From positions 1 through 35,623 of the forward strand of contig JANLSO010000104.1 in NCBI GenBank assembly GCA_031362405.1: a stretch of 35,623 nt of DNA, written 5' to 3'. Source of the stretch: JANLSO01 sp031362405. Its GTDB lineage: Bacteria > Actinomycetota > Thermoleophilia > Miltoncostaeales > Miltoncostaeaceae. The translations under genes and the position numbers were made by a program. Under the pieces are notes generated by a model. It did no database searches, had not been told where the DNA came from, and worked only from the letters and a program-made list of their open reading frames with translations. Of this stretch, positions 6,229 through 14,990 are shown in pieces. Every line of letters begins with the position of its first letter. Position 1 is the first letter of the stretch.

Positions 6229-8817
6229 ATGACGACCCACGAGATACGTCGCTCTTTCCGGGATTACTTTGTCCGAAACGGCCACCAGGCGGTGCCATCG
6301 GCGTCGTTGGTTCCGTTTGAGGACGACCCATCGGTGCTCTTGACGATCGCGGGCATGCAGCCCCTGAAGGCGTATTTCATGGGGCAGGCGGCGCCGCCCG
6401 CTCCGCGCCTGACGAGCTGCCAAAAGTGCTTTCGCACCGTCGACATCGATCAGGTCGGCCACACCGCCCGGCACCTGACGTTCTTCGAGATGCTCGGCAA
6501 CTTCTCTCTCGGCGACTACTTCAAGACCGATGCCATCCGCTTCGGCTGGGAGATGTCGACCGAAGTCCTCGGGCTGGACCCCGAGCAGATTTGGATCACC
6601 GTCTTTGAGGGTATGGACGGCGTTCCCGCCGACGACGAGGCCGTTGAGCTGTGGGTCGCCCAGGGGATGCCGCGCGAACGGATCCAGCGACTCGGTGAGG
6701 CCGACAACTTCTGGAAGGCCGGCCCGACGGGTCCGTGCGGCCCGAACACCGAGCTCTATTTCGATCGCGGCCCGTCGTTTGGCCCCGAGGGTGGCCCGAT
6801 GGTCGGTGGCGATCGGTACCTCGAGTACTGGAACCTCGTGTTCATGCAGTACGAGCGGGCCGCCGACGGCGCGCTGGGGTCGCTGCCCGCGCAGAACATC
6901 GACACCGGCGCGGGGTTGGAGCGGATCGCGGCCCTGCTGCAGCAAAAGCCCTCCGTTTTTGAGACCGATGCGTTCTTCCCCCTGATCGAGTGGGCACAGG
7001 AGCGCTCGGGTCGCGCCTACGGGGCTGATGGTCGCGCCGATCGGGCGTTCCGTGTGCTGGCTGATCACGGTCGGGCGATGACGTTTCTCGCCTCCGACGG
7101 TATCCGCCCGAGCAACGAGGGGCGTGGATACGTGCTGCGCCGTATCGTGCGCCGCGCGGTGAGCGAGGGCACCCAGCTCGGCCTGTCTCCTGAGGCCGTT
7201 GTGGAGATCGCCGCGATCGTCGCCGAGCGGTGGGGCGACGCGTACCCCGAGCTCGTCCAACAGGCATCGGCGGTTGCCGACACCTTGGGCGCCGAAGCTG
7301 AGCAGTTCGCCCGAACCCTGCAGCAAGGCCGAAAGCTCCTCTCCGAGGTGATCGAGCGCTCGGCCGGGACGGGTGTATCGGGGGACGACGCCTTCAGGCT
7401 GCACGACACCCACGGATTCCCGCTCGATCTGACGGTCGACGCGGCCGGTGACGCCGGTCTTACGGTCGACCGCGACGGTTTCGAACGTCTGATGGCCGAC
7501 CAGCGCGATCGCTCGCGCGCCGGGGCGGCCACGGGAGCCGATGCCGGCCTGGTCGAGCGTCGCGCGGCTGTTGCTGCGTCTGCGCCGCCCGCGCGCGCCG
7601 CCCACAACGACCCTGAGCTCGAGATCGAAACCACGGTCACGGCGCTCGAGGCCATCGACGGCGACGAACTTCTCGTGAAACTCGAGGCGACGCCTTTCTA
7701 CGCCCAGGGCGGTGGCCAGGTCTCTGATCAGGGTGTCCTCTGCCGCCACGACGTCGTGTTCGATGTCCGCGAGGTCAGCCGCGTCGGCGACGACCAAGTA
7801 CTGCGGGTTCGCGCTGCGGGGCCGCTCGAGGTCGGGCAGAAGGTGCGGGCGTGCGTAGCGGTCGCCACGCGCAAGGCGACGCAGGCCAACCACACGGCCA
7901 CGCACGTCATGAACTGGGCGCTGCGTGAACGGCTCGGGTCTGACGTCCGTCAGGCGGGCTCGTATGTCGGCCCCGACAAGCTGCGGTTCGACTTCACCCA
8001 CCGCGGCCGCGTGCCCACCGACGAGCTTGTGCTCATCGAGCAGATGGTCAACGCGCGGGTCGCCGAGGATGCCCCGGTCACCACGACGGTCATGCCGCGC
8101 GCGGACGCCGATAGCCTCGGCGCCGTGGGGATTTTTGAGGAGAAGTACGGCGAGTTCGTGCGTGTCGTCGCGGCCGGCGACTATTCGAAAGAACTTTGCG
8201 GGGGCACCCACGTCGCCCGAACGGGTGAGATTGGGCGCTTTGCGATCACGACCGAAACCAGCGTCGGTGCCGGTGTGCGCCGCATCGAGGCGCTCACGGG
8301 GTCGGCACTCGTCGACCACCTGACGGCCCGCACCTCCACGCTTGAAGGGGAGATCGCGGCTCGCGACGCGCGAATCGCCACGCTCGAGGCCGAGCTCAAG
8401 CGTGCCAAGCAGGGTGTCGTCGATCCGAACGCTCTGGCGGCCGCGGCGACTGCGTACGGATCGGTGCAGGCGGTGGTAGCACGCGTTGACGCCTCCGACA
8501 TGGACGAGCTGCTCGAGATCAGCGACCGGGTGAAGCGCGTCATCGGAGACGGGTCGGCGGTCGTGCTTGGTGCGGGGGCCGACGGTAAGGCCATGCTGGT
8601 GGCCAGCTTCGGTGGCGAGGCGGTTGCGGCCGGCCTGTCGGCGGCGGCGGTGGTGAAGGAGATCAGCCCCTTGGTGGATGGTGGTGGGGGCGGTAAGGAC
8701 ACCTTGGCTCGTGCGGGGGGCAAAGACCCTTCGCGCGTCGACGAGGCGCTCGCTCGCGCCTCTGAGCTGCTCGCGGCCCACGCCGCGGCGGCAGCCCCGT
8801 CCTCGACCCGGCGGTGA
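6229..8817 (+). CDS. alaS: Alanyl-tRNA synthetase
   Basis: 862 residues, close to the family's usual 870-890. It charges tRNA-Ala with alanine and hydrolyses mischarged products. Class II catalytic core: RRSFRDYFVRNGHQAVPSAS at the start, LTSCQKCFRTVDIDQVG, and HLTFFEMLGNFSLGDYF (82-98). The editing domain holds NHTATHVMNWALRERLG with zinc ligands His555 and His559, and ELCGGTHVARTGEIG with Cys657 and His661. The C-terminal DHHA1-type domain ends with DGGGGGKDTLARAGGKD. ATG 6229 matches the family start; longer in-frame starts at 6187 add only unrelated residues. The stop overlaps the ruvX start in GTGA. Confidence 0.97.
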   Translation: MTTHEIRRSFRDYFVRNGHQAVPSASLVPFEDDPSVLLTIAGMQPLKAYFMGQAAPPAPRLTSCQKCFRTVDIDQVGHTARHLTFFEMLGNFSLGDYFKTDAIRFGWEMSTEVLGLDPEQIWITVFEGMDGVPADDEAVELWVAQGMPRERIQRLGEADNFWKAGPTGPCGPNTELYFDRGPSFGPEGGPMVGGDRYLEYWNLVFMQYERAADGALGSLPAQNIDTGAGLERIAALLQQKPSVFETDAFFPLIEWAQERSGRAYGADGRADRAFRVLADHGRAMTFLASDGIRPSNEGRGYVLRRIVRRAVSEGTQLGLSPEAVVEIAAIVAERWGDAYPELVQQASAVADTLGAEAEQFARTLQQGRKLLSEVIERSAGTGVSGDDAFRLHDTHGFPLDLTVDAAGDAGLTVDRDGFERLMADQRDRSRAGAATGADAGLVERRAAVAASAPPARAAHNDPELEIETTVTALEAIDGDELLVKLEATPFYAQGGGQVSDQGVLCRHDVVFDVREVSRVGDDQVLRVRAAGPLEVGQKVRACVAVATRKATQANHTATHVMNWALRERLGSDVRQAGSYVGPDKLRFDFTHRGRVPTDELVLIEQMVNARVAEDAPVTTTVMPRADADSLGAVGIFEEKYGEFVRVVAAGDYSKELCGGTHVARTGEIGRFAITTETSVGAGVRRIEALTGSALVDHLTARTSTLEGEIAARDARIATLEAELKRAKQGVVDPNALAAAATAYGSVQAVVARVDASDMDELLEISDRVKRVIGDGSAVVLGAGADGKAMLVASFGGEAVAAGLSAAAVVKEISPLVDGGGGGKDTLARAGGKDPSRVDEALARASELLAAHAAAAAPSSTRR

Positions 8818-9212
8818 AGGTTCTCGCTCTCGACCATGGGTCCGCGCGAACCGGTGCGGCGGTGAGCGACCCGACCGGCACGGTCGTGCGTCCACTTCCC
8901 GCGATCGTTCGGATCGACACGCCCGCGGGGATGGGCGAGCTCGCCGCGATGGTCGCGACCGAGGCTCCGGCGCGCATCGTCGTAGGCGACCCAATCGGTC
9001 TCGATGGCCGGCGCGGCACGCAATCACGGGCCACGGCCCGTTTCGCCCGTCACGTCGCCGCACGTTTCAAGATTCCCGTCGACCAGCTCGACGAGCGGCT
9101 GACGACCGTCGAGGCATCTCGGCGTCGTCGCGAAACCGGCGCCACCGGCGATCTCGATAGCCTCGCCGCCTGTGTGTTGCTCGAGGCGTATCTGGCGGGC
9201 ACCGATGAGTGA
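8814..9212 (+). CDS. ruvX: RuvX/YqgF Holliday junction resolvase-like, pre-16S rRNA nuclease
   Basis: 132 residues, RNase H fold. The family processes the 5' end of 16S rRNA precursors and was earlier proposed as a resolvase. Motifs: MKVLALDHGSARTGAAVSD with the first catalytic Asp (Asp7), IVVGDPIGLDGRRGTQS, the segment VDQLDERLTTVEASRR with the middle acidic residue, and GDLDSLAACVLLEAYL with the last Asp. The GTG start overlaps alaS by four bases and the 3' end overlaps mltG by eight, so the three are translated as a unit. The neighbour order alaS-ruvX-mltG-aroE is common in Gram-positive bacteria. Confidence 0.94.
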   Translation: MKVLALDHGSARTGAAVSDPTGTVVRPLPAIVRIDTPAGMGELAAMVATEAPARIVVGDPIGLDGRRGTQSRATARFARHVAARFKIPVDQLDERLTTVEASRRRRETGATGDLDSLAACVLLEAYLAGTDE

Positions 9213-10116
9213 CCGCGGCGAGCGCCGCGACTACCGCCGCGAACCGGCGCGTCGGCCGCCGCCCCGCCGTCGCCCACCGGTGCGACGCAGCGGCCGCGGC
9301 TTTGGCTGGCTGCTGCTCCTTGCTGCTGTTGCGGTGGTGGCGATCTTCGTGGCCACGTCGTCGGTCTTTGGACGAAATGACGACACGGCCACGCCGACTG
9401 CGACGACGGTCGAGGCACCACCGGTGTCGGTGACGTTCCCCGAGGGGCTGCGTCGCGAGGACATGGCGAAGATCCTTGGCGAGAAGACGCAGCTATCGCC
9501 CGACGAGTACCTCGCCGCGACCGCTGTGGGACCGCGCGGCCAGCGGCTCGCCAACAGCGACCAGCCGAAATCGCTTGAAGGCTTTCTGTTTCCGGCGACG
9601 TACCAGGTCGGGTCGAAGACCACCGTCGCCGACCTCGTCGACGCGCAGGTGGCGGCGTACGGCGACCGCGAGGCCCAGGTGAACTATTCGTATGCGAAGA
9701 AGCGGAACCTCACGCGCCTCGATGTGCTGATCGTCGCCGCCATGGTCGAGCGCGAGGTGCAGGAGCCGACGGAGCGGCCGATCGTCGCCGGGGTGATCTA
9801 CAACCGCCTCCGTCAACAAATGCGCCTCGATATCGACGCGACCGTCCAGTACGCCCTGGGCTTCTGGAAGCCCGAGCTCACGGCCACCGACCTGCAGATC
9901 GACAGCCCCTACAACACCCGCCGCTTTCCCGGCCTTCCCCCTGGGCCGATTGCGAACCCGGGCCTCGACAGCATCAAGGCGGCGGCGCGGCCGGTCGAGA
10001 GCGACTACCTGTTCTATGTCGCTCGTGCGGACGGCACCGGGCGCCACTACTTCGCCACCACCAGCGCCGAGTTCGAGGCCGCCATCGCGAAGTCGCGGGC
10101 CAACGCGGGCGGATGA
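9205..10116 (+). CDS. mltG: Endolytic murein transglycosylase MltG (YceG family)
   Basis: 303 residues. It cleaves nascent glycan strands in the membrane and is thought to set their length. The N-terminal 32 residues are very rich in Arg and Pro (cytoplasmic), residues 33-51 form the membrane helix (GFGWLLLLAAVAVVAIFVA), and the catalytic domain follows. Key segments: LEGFLFPATYQV (124-135), AAMVEREVQEPTERPIVAGV with catalytic Glu182, NRLRQQMRLDIDATVQYALG, and YNTRRFPGLPPGPIANPGLD. The C-terminus YLFYVARADGTGRHYFATT is typical. ATG 9205 overlaps the ruvX end. The stop overlaps the aroE start in ATGA. Confidence 0.95.
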   Translation: MSDRGERRDYRREPARRPPPRRRPPVRRSGRGFGWLLLLAAVAVVAIFVATSSVFGRNDDTATPTATTVEAPPVSVTFPEGLRREDMAKILGEKTQLSPDEYLAATAVGPRGQRLANSDQPKSLEGFLFPATYQVGSKTTVADLVDAQVAAYGDREAQVNYSYAKKRNLTRLDVLIVAAMVEREVQEPTERPIVAGVIYNRLRQQMRLDIDATVQYALGFWKPELTATDLQIDSPYNTRRFPGLPPGPIANPGLDSIKAAARPVESDYLFYVARADGTGRHYFATTSAEFEAAIAKSRANAGG

Positions 10117-10934
10117 CCGTCTCCGGCGCGACCCGGGTGACGGGAATCATCGGCTGGCCGGTCGCGCACTCGCTCTCACCGGCGATGCATAACGCGGCCT
10201 TCGCCGCGTTGGATCTCGACTGGACGTACGTCGCTTTCCCGGTGCAACCCGATCACGTCGCCGCGGCTCTCGTGGGCCTGGCCGCGGCCGGGGTCGCCGG
10301 CCTCAACGTAACGATTCCCCACAAGCAGGCGGTGGTGGACTTGTGTTCGTCGGTGTCGCCGGCGGTGGAGGCGATTGGCGCCGCGAACACCCTCATCCCG
10401 GATGGATCCGGAGGCTGGCGTGCCGACAACACCGACGCGACGGGGTTCGCACGGGCACTCGACGAAGCCGCGCCGGTCGAGGTCGACGGCAAGGACGTCC
10501 TTGTCATCGGCGCCGGCGGTGCGGCGCGGGCGGTCGTGTTTGTCCTACGTGAACGCGGTGCCCGCGTGCGCGTCGCCAACCGCACTCCCGCACGGGCGGT
10601 GGAAGTCGGCGATCCGGTTCCTTACGTTCGCGCGGCCCTGGAGGAGATCGCCCGCGAGGCGGCGCTGGTGGTGAACTGCACCAGCCTCGGCCTGCATGGT
10701 GACGATGTCCCCCCAGAACTTCCCCTCACCAGCCTCGGCCCGAACAGCGTTGCCGCCGACATCGTCTACCGGCCCACCGGAACCCCGTGGCTGGCCGCCG
10801 CCGCGGCCCGGGGAGCAAGAGTCGTTGACGGCCGCGGAATGCTCCTACACCAAGGCGCCGCCGCCTTTGCTCAGTGGACCGGCGTCGAGCCGCCCGTCGC
10901 GGTAATGGCCCGTGCCCTGGGGATCGAGAAGTAG
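10113..10934 (+). CDS. aroE: Shikimate dehydrogenase
   Basis: 273 residues, the usual size. It reduces 3-dehydroshikimate to shikimate with NADPH in aromatic amino acid synthesis. Motifs: GWPVAHSLSPAMHNAAF substrate loop (15-30), NVTIPHK with catalytic Lys71, NTDATGF with Asp108, the dinucleotide-binding GAGGAARA (133-140), the NRT motif, VVNCTSLGL, and GRGMLLHQGAAAFAQWTG. The start overlaps mltG by four bases, making it the last gene of the alaS-ruvX-mltG-aroE unit. A palindromic hairpin (10945-10975) begins ten bases after the stop and may end or trim the transcript. Confidence 0.96.
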   Translation: MTVSGATRVTGIIGWPVAHSLSPAMHNAAFAALDLDWTYVAFPVQPDHVAAALVGLAAAGVAGLNVTIPHKQAVVDLCSSVSPAVEAIGAANTLIPDGSGGWRADNTDATGFARALDEAAPVEVDGKDVLVIGAGGAARAVVFVLRERGARVRVANRTPARAVEVGDPVPYVRAALEEIAREAALVVNCTSLGLHGDDVPPELPLTSLGPNSVAADIVYRPTGTPWLAAAAARGARVVDGRGMLLHQGAAAFAQWTGVEPPVAVMARALGIEK

Positions 10935-10944
10935 AGGGCACGCC

Positions 10945-10975
10945 GTCACCCCCGGTGCCAGGCACCGGGGGTGAC
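10945..10975. repeat. Palindromic repeat, GTCACCCCC subtype
   Basis: Perfect inverted repeat with 15-base arms (GTCACCCCCGGTGCC) around a central A. It shares the core GGTGCCAGGCACC with the copies at 2063 and 31548, but the outer arm differs. It lies just after aroE and could also act as a transcript-end hairpin, though no T run follows. Confidence 0.8.
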
Positions 10976-11237
10976 AACTCCGGGATCAAAAGAGCGAACA
11001 CGTGTGTCCTGTTTCTGGCGTTGCTGCGCCCCGCGAAGCCCGTCCGGCGAGTGGGAAGGGGCGAGATGAGGACGACGTATCGCCTGGAAAGCGCGATAAT
11101 CGGGTGACCGAGACGCATCGCACCATGATGTGTCGCGGCCACCGGTAGCCGGATGTTTGGGCTATCAGATAGCCGGCGGTGATTGCCGGAACGCAGGATC
11201 CGAAGAGGGCGCCGCGGTGCCATTCTTCTCAGTGTTC

Positions 11238-11270
11238 TGTCACCAACGGTGACAGGCACCGGTGGTGACA
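11238..11270. repeat. Palindromic repeat, degenerate GTCACC subtype
   Basis: Imperfect inverted repeat of 33 bases. The right arm is GGCACCGGTGGTGACA; the left arm differs from its complement at two positions. The core reads GGTGACAGGCACC, one change from the shared core. It lies 12 bases past the end of the chemoreceptor remnant. Confidence 0.65.
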
Positions 11271-11282
11271 ATTCCCGCGCGC

Positions 11283-11960
11283 TCAGATCTGGACGCGTCC
11301 GACCAGGGCGCGCAGCTCCTCGGCATCGTTGACCAGCTCCTCGGCAGACTCTGCCATGAGGCGTCCGGCGGCGGCGTTCTGCTGGGCCGCGGGCACGACT
11401 CCGACGGAGACCTCTTCCACGTCGGCGACGCTCCCGCGTAGCTGCTCCAGGCCGGTGGCGACCTCGCCGATCGAGCGGGACGAAGCTTTGCGCTCCCTCG
11501 GCCAGCTTTCGCACTTCGTCGGCGACGACCCGGAAAGCCGCGACCATGCTCGCCGGCGCGGGCGGCCTCGATGACCGCGTTGAGTGCCAAGAGATTCGTC
11601 TGGGCAGCGATGTCCTGGGTGGTCTGAACGATCTCGCCGATCGTCTGGTTCTTCGATGACAGATCGGCGACGGTGGCGGCGACCTCGGCCACGGTGCCCT
11701 CGATACGGGTCATCGCCGCCTGGGCTTCCCGAACTGTTGCCGCGCCGTCGTGCGACGCGGTCGCCGGCCGTGGCCGATCCGCGCTGGGCGACCTGGTCGG
11801 CCGCGTCGGCCTGGGCGGATGCGCTGCGTGCGGCGTCGCCTGCCGCTTCGCTCGTTCGCTCGACGGCGCCTCCGGCAAACCCCGAGCGCACGGGCCGCAC
11901 CGCGCGAAACGGGTCGGTGATCCCGGCTCCCGGGCGTTCCCATGCGAATCGCCGTGGCGA
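11283..11960 (-). pseudogene. Frameshifted methyl-accepting chemotaxis protein remnant
   Basis: The signalling domain of a chemoreceptor is recognisable but spread over three frames. Going 5' to 3' on the minus strand: AGGAVERTSEAAGDAARSAS and QADAADQVAQRGSATAG; then a second frame with DGAATVREAQAAMTRIEG, IGEIVQTTQDIAAQTNLLAL and NAVIEAARAGEHGRG, the CheA/CheW-binding tip; then a third frame with FRVVADEVRKLAEGA; then back to the first with SRSIGEVATGLEQLRGSV and the end LRALVGRVQI. Each switch needs one extra base (for example a doubled C near 11540). Upstream, to about 12250, only faint helical pieces remain, so the sensor domain, membrane helices and HAMP cannot be defined. A functional receptor is not possible as read. 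Confidence 0.85.
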
Positions 11961-12386
11961 TCTCGCAGACCAGGAGAGATCTTCTCTCGGCGACCAGCGC
12001 GAGGGTCGTTGTGCCGCGGCGCTTTCGTATCGGAGCGCTGATGAAGATGCCGAACCGGCCGCATCGTGGTCCGGTGCGCCGCGGTAGTCGCCTCGCGAAT
12101 GGCGTCGGCGCGCGGAGCGTCGCTGCTCGAGCGCACCGCCAGGAAGGTCACGTGGTAACTGCGGGAAAAGTGGCGGGTCTGGCAGAGATCGACGTGTCGG
12201 CCCGCGTCAGGAGGGCGCCGCCTCGAAACATCAGCCGGCTCCGGAAGTCTCCCCACAGTTCTACGGGTTCCACGGCCGGCTCGTCCGCGGTCCGTGCGCG
12301 CCGCTTCAGGCCGGGGCCGGGGACGCCGATACCGAGAGCAGGTCGCGGATGACCGGTTCGCGGAATACGTTCAAGGATGAATGACG

Positions 12387-13487
12387 ATGGACTTCGCCGA
12401 GCTCATCACCACCGTCTTGTCGAGTGGCGCCAGCGACCTTCACCTGTCGGTCGGGGCCCCGCCCGTGATGCGCTGCAACGGCGAGCTCGTCCCGTTGGGA
12501 AGCACCGTCATGACCACGCAGGACACCCGCGAGTTGATCTACGGGATCCTCACTCAAGACCAGCGTCAGCGCCTCGAGACGAACCTCGAACTCGACTTCT
12601 CGTACCAGGTGCCGGGCCGCGGCCGCTTTCGCGTGAACGCCTACTATCAGCGCGCCGCCCTGGGAGCCGCGTTCCGTGTGGTGCCGTCGTCGCTGAAGAC
12701 CCTGGAAGAGCTGAAGCTCCCCGACAGCCTCACCGGGTGGACCACCAAACCGCGTGGCCTCGTCCTTGTGACAGGGCCAACCGGGTCGGGCAAGTCGACG
12801 ACCCTCGCCGCGCTGATCAACGAGATCAACGAGAAGCGCTCGTGCCACATCGTGACCGTCGAGGACCCGATCGAGTTCCTTCACCGGCACAAGCGCAGCC
12901 TCATCAACCAGCGCGAGGTGGGGGGCGACACGCACTCGTTCGCGAACGCCCTGCGCAGTGCCCTGCGCCAAGACCCCGATGTGATCCTCGTCGGTGAGAT
13001 GCGCGACCTGGAGACGATCCAGATCGCCATCACCGCGGCCGAAACTGGGCATCTGGTCTTCGGGACCCTGCACACCTCCGACGCCCCGCAGACCATCGAC
13101 CGTGTGATCGACGTCTTCCCGCCGCATCAGCAGGAGCAGGTGCGCATCATGCTCGCAAACTCGCTGCAGGGCGTGTGCTGTCAGCAGCTGCTGGCCACCA
13201 ACCACGGCGGACGGGTCGTCGCGGTCGAGGTTCTGATGGCCACACCGGCCGTGCGCAACCTGATTCGCGAGGGCAAGACCCACCAGATCTACTCGATGCT
13301 CCAGACCGGTTCCCAGCACGGAATGATCTCGATGGACGCGTCGCTGGCGAACCTCGTGCGTGCCGGCGTGATCAGCCCGACGCTGGCCGTCGAGCGCGCC
13401 GCGAGCCCAGATGAGCTGCGACGCCTCCTCGGTGGTGTCGCGGGGCAGTCGATGGAGCAGGTTCTCGCCCAGGCCAAGGCGGCCTAG
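12387..13487 (+). CDS. pilT: Type IV pilus retraction ATPase PilT
   Basis: 366 residues, hexameric motor ATPase that depolymerises type IV pili for twitching. Motifs: ASDLHLSVGAPPVMR (15-29), Walker A GPTGSGKS (130-137), Asp box VTVEDPIEF, Walker B VILVGEMRD (199-207), and His box GHLVFGTLHTSDAPQTIDR. The C-terminal AIRNLIREGK-type motif of PilT appears as AVRNLIREGKTHQIYSML. ATG 12387 is preferred over ATG 12381 because AAGGA at 12373 is nine bases from the former and three from the latter, and MDFAELI matches the family start. pilC follows after three bases. The assembly ATPase gene pilB, often adjacent, is not in the window. Confidence 0.95.
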   Translation: MDFAELITTVLSSGASDLHLSVGAPPVMRCNGELVPLGSTVMTTQDTRELIYGILTQDQRQRLETNLELDFSYQVPGRGRFRVNAYYQRAALGAAFRVVPSSLKTLEELKLPDSLTGWTTKPRGLVLVTGPTGSGKSTTLAALINEINEKRSCHIVTVEDPIEFLHRHKRSLINQREVGGDTHSFANALRSALRQDPDVILVGEMRDLETIQIAITAAETGHLVFGTLHTSDAPQTIDRVIDVFPPHQQEQVRIMLANSLQGVCCQQLLATNHGGRVVAVEVLMATPAVRNLIREGKTHQIYSMLQTGSQHGMISMDASLANLVRAGVISPTLAVERAASPDELRRLLGGVAGQSMEQVLAQAKAA

Positions 13488-13490
13488 GCG

Positions 13491-14720
13491 ATGAGCACCC
13501 AGGCGCAGCCCACGTTTGTCTACAAGGCGCTCGATCGTTCGGGCGCCACGATGGTCGGCGAGGCATCGGGCGACACCAAGGCGGCGGTCGCGGCACAGCT
13601 ACGGCTTCGGGGCCTGACGGTCGTCGACGTCGAGGCAAAGAAGGTGCCGCTCACCGTCGATGCGATCCTCGACAAGTACAAGCGGGTCAAAGCCGCCGAG
13701 CTGACCGTGCTCGCCCGCCAGCTCGCCACGATGATCTCCAGCGGCCTCTCGCTTCTGCGCGCTCTGTACGTCCTTGAGGAGCAGAGCGAGAACCCCAAGC
13801 TCAAGAAGGCGATCGCCGCGGTCCGCGGTGACGTCGAGGCCGGTTTGTCGCTGTCTCAGGCGATGGCCAAGCACCCGCGCATCTTCAGCCAGCTGTTCGT
13901 CTCGATGGTCCAGGCCGGCGAGACCGGCGGAAACCTCGAGGAAGTGCTCGAGCGCGTCGCCATCCAATTCGAAAAAGACGACCACCTGCGCCGCACCGTC
14001 CGCTCGGCGATGGTCTACCCGTGTCTGATCGGCGGCTTCGCCGTGCTCGTGCTCGTGGGGATGATCCTGTTCATCATTCCCGTGTTCGCCGACATGTTCA
14101 AAGACCTCGGCGGCGAGCTGCCTGCGTTGACGCAGTTCATGATCGATCTGTCCGGCCTGATGCGCGGTTACTGGTACGTCTTCTTCGGCGCGATCGCCGG
14201 GGTCGTCTGGTCGTTCAAACGCTGGAAGCGCACCGATCGCGGAGAGCTGATCTGGGACACCATCAAGCTGCGGATGCCGATGAAGGTCGGCGGCATCGTG
14301 CGCAAGATCGCGGTGGCGCGCTTCGCCCGCACCCTGGGCACGTTGACCGCCTCGGGCGTGCCGATCCTCCAGGCCCTCGACATCACCGCCGCGACCGCCG
14401 GCAACCGCGTGATCTCCGACCCGATGGTCCAGGTCTCCGAGCGTGTGCGCGAAGGGCAGCCACTTGCCATCCCGCTCGCCAAGACCGGCGTGTTTCCGAT
14501 CATGGTCACCCAGATGCTCTCGGTGGGTGAGGAGACCGGCAACATGGACCACATGCTGCACAAGCTGGCCGACTTCTACGACGACGAGGTCGCCTCGCAG
14601 CTCAAATCCCTGACCTCGATCATCGAGCCGATCATGATGATGTTCGTCGGCGTGATCGTCGGTGTCGTGGTCATCGCCATGTACATGCCGATGTTCAAGA
14701 TCTTCGAGCTGGTTCAGTAG
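13491..14720 (+). CDS. pilC: Type IV pilus inner-membrane platform protein PilC (T2SSF family)
   Basis: 409 residues, the polytopic platform on which the PilB/PilT motors act. It has the N-terminal strand FVYKALDRSGATMVGEA and two repeated T2SSF domains: residues 66-195 with LTVLARQLATMISSGLSLLR and QAGETGGNLEEVLERVA, and about 268-395 with VARFARTLGTLTASGVPIL and MLSVGEETGNMDHMLHKLA. Membrane helices: LIGGFAVLVLVGMILFIIPV, WYVFFGAIAGVVWSF and IMMMFVGVIVGVVVIAMYM. It is probably co-transcribed with pilT. No pilin, prepilin peptidase or pilMNO genes follow, as would be seen in a complete locus. Confidence 0.95.
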   Translation: MSTQAQPTFVYKALDRSGATMVGEASGDTKAAVAAQLRLRGLTVVDVEAKKVPLTVDAILDKYKRVKAAELTVLARQLATMISSGLSLLRALYVLEEQSENPKLKKAIAAVRGDVEAGLSLSQAMAKHPRIFSQLFVSMVQAGETGGNLEEVLERVAIQFEKDDHLRRTVRSAMVYPCLIGGFAVLVLVGMILFIIPVFADMFKDLGGELPALTQFMIDLSGLMRGYWYVFFGAIAGVVWSFKRWKRTDRGELIWDTIKLRMPMKVGGIVRKIAVARFARTLGTLTASGVPILQALDITAATAGNRVISDPMVQVSERVREGQPLAIPLAKTGVFPIMVTQMLSVGEETGNMDHMLHKLADFYDDEVASQLKSLTSIIEPIMMMFVGVIVGVVVIAMYMPMFKIFELVQ

Positions 14721-14744
14721 CGGATTCGCGTGGCGGGGCTTTGG

Positions 14745-14750
14745 TAGTCT
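14745..14750 (+). promoter_or_regulatory. -10-like box, leaderless start of vapB
   Basis: TAGTCT followed by six bases and ATG 14757; no ribosome-binding sequence precedes the ATG. This is probably the autoregulated promoter of the toxin-antitoxin pair. Confidence 0.45.
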
Positions 14751-14756
14751 CATGGT

Positions 14757-14990
14757 ATGAAGACAACCATTGATGCGGCAGGGCGGGTGGTCATCCCCAA
14801 GTCCCTGCGAGACTACGTCGGCCTGGCCCCGGGCGAGATCGACATCGACGTGTACGGCGCCGAGCTGCGCATTCGGCCGGTCACCGGGGATACGCTCGAG
14901 GAGCGGGACGGGCGCCTGGTGATCCCGACGTCGGGGCTCCGCCTCACCGATGAGGATGTCCAGGCGCTGCGCGATGCCGACCAGCGCTAG
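14757..14990 (+). CDS. vapB: VapB-type antitoxin, AbrB/SpoVT fold
   Basis: 77 residues. The N-terminal 45 residues are a swapped-hairpin AbrB DNA-binding domain: MKTTIDAAGRVVIPKSLRDY followed by VGLAPGEIDIDVYGAELRI. The C-terminal half (LEERDGRLVIPTSGLRLTDE, then DVQALRDADQR) would bind and block the toxin. It overlaps the PIN toxin gene by 17 bases in another frame, a standard antitoxin-first arrangement. Binding of the complex to its own promoter is expected from known VapBC systems. Confidence 0.88.
   Translation: MKTTIDAAGRVVIPKSLRDYVGLAPGEIDIDVYGAELRIRPVTGDTLEERDGRLVIPTSGLRLTDEDVQALRDADQR

Larger units (their letters stand above)
10935..11282. other. Gene-free region with two palindromic repeats
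   Basis: No coding frame is credible in these 348 bases. They contain the repeats at 10945 and 11238 and a separate 15-base palindrome, GGCTATCAGATAGCC, at 11160-11174. I looked for a c-di-GMP riboswitch because of the GGTAGCCGG string near 11143, but the conserved upstream half is missing. Confidence 0.5.

Noticed and set aside
5572..9063. A 1163-codon open frame on the minus strand opposite alaS and neighbours
   Set aside because: It lies opposite genes with clear families, its translation is Arg/Gly/His-rich with no recognisable motif, and long antisense frames are expected in high-GC genes.
11100..11175. c-di-GMP riboswitch near the chemoreceptor remnant
   Set aside because: A GGTAGCCGG string is present, but the conserved first half and the tetraloop receptor partner are missing, and no gene follows on that strand.
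12306..13319. A 337-codon minus-strand frame opposite pilT
   Set aside because: Antisense shadow of an unambiguous pilT gene.
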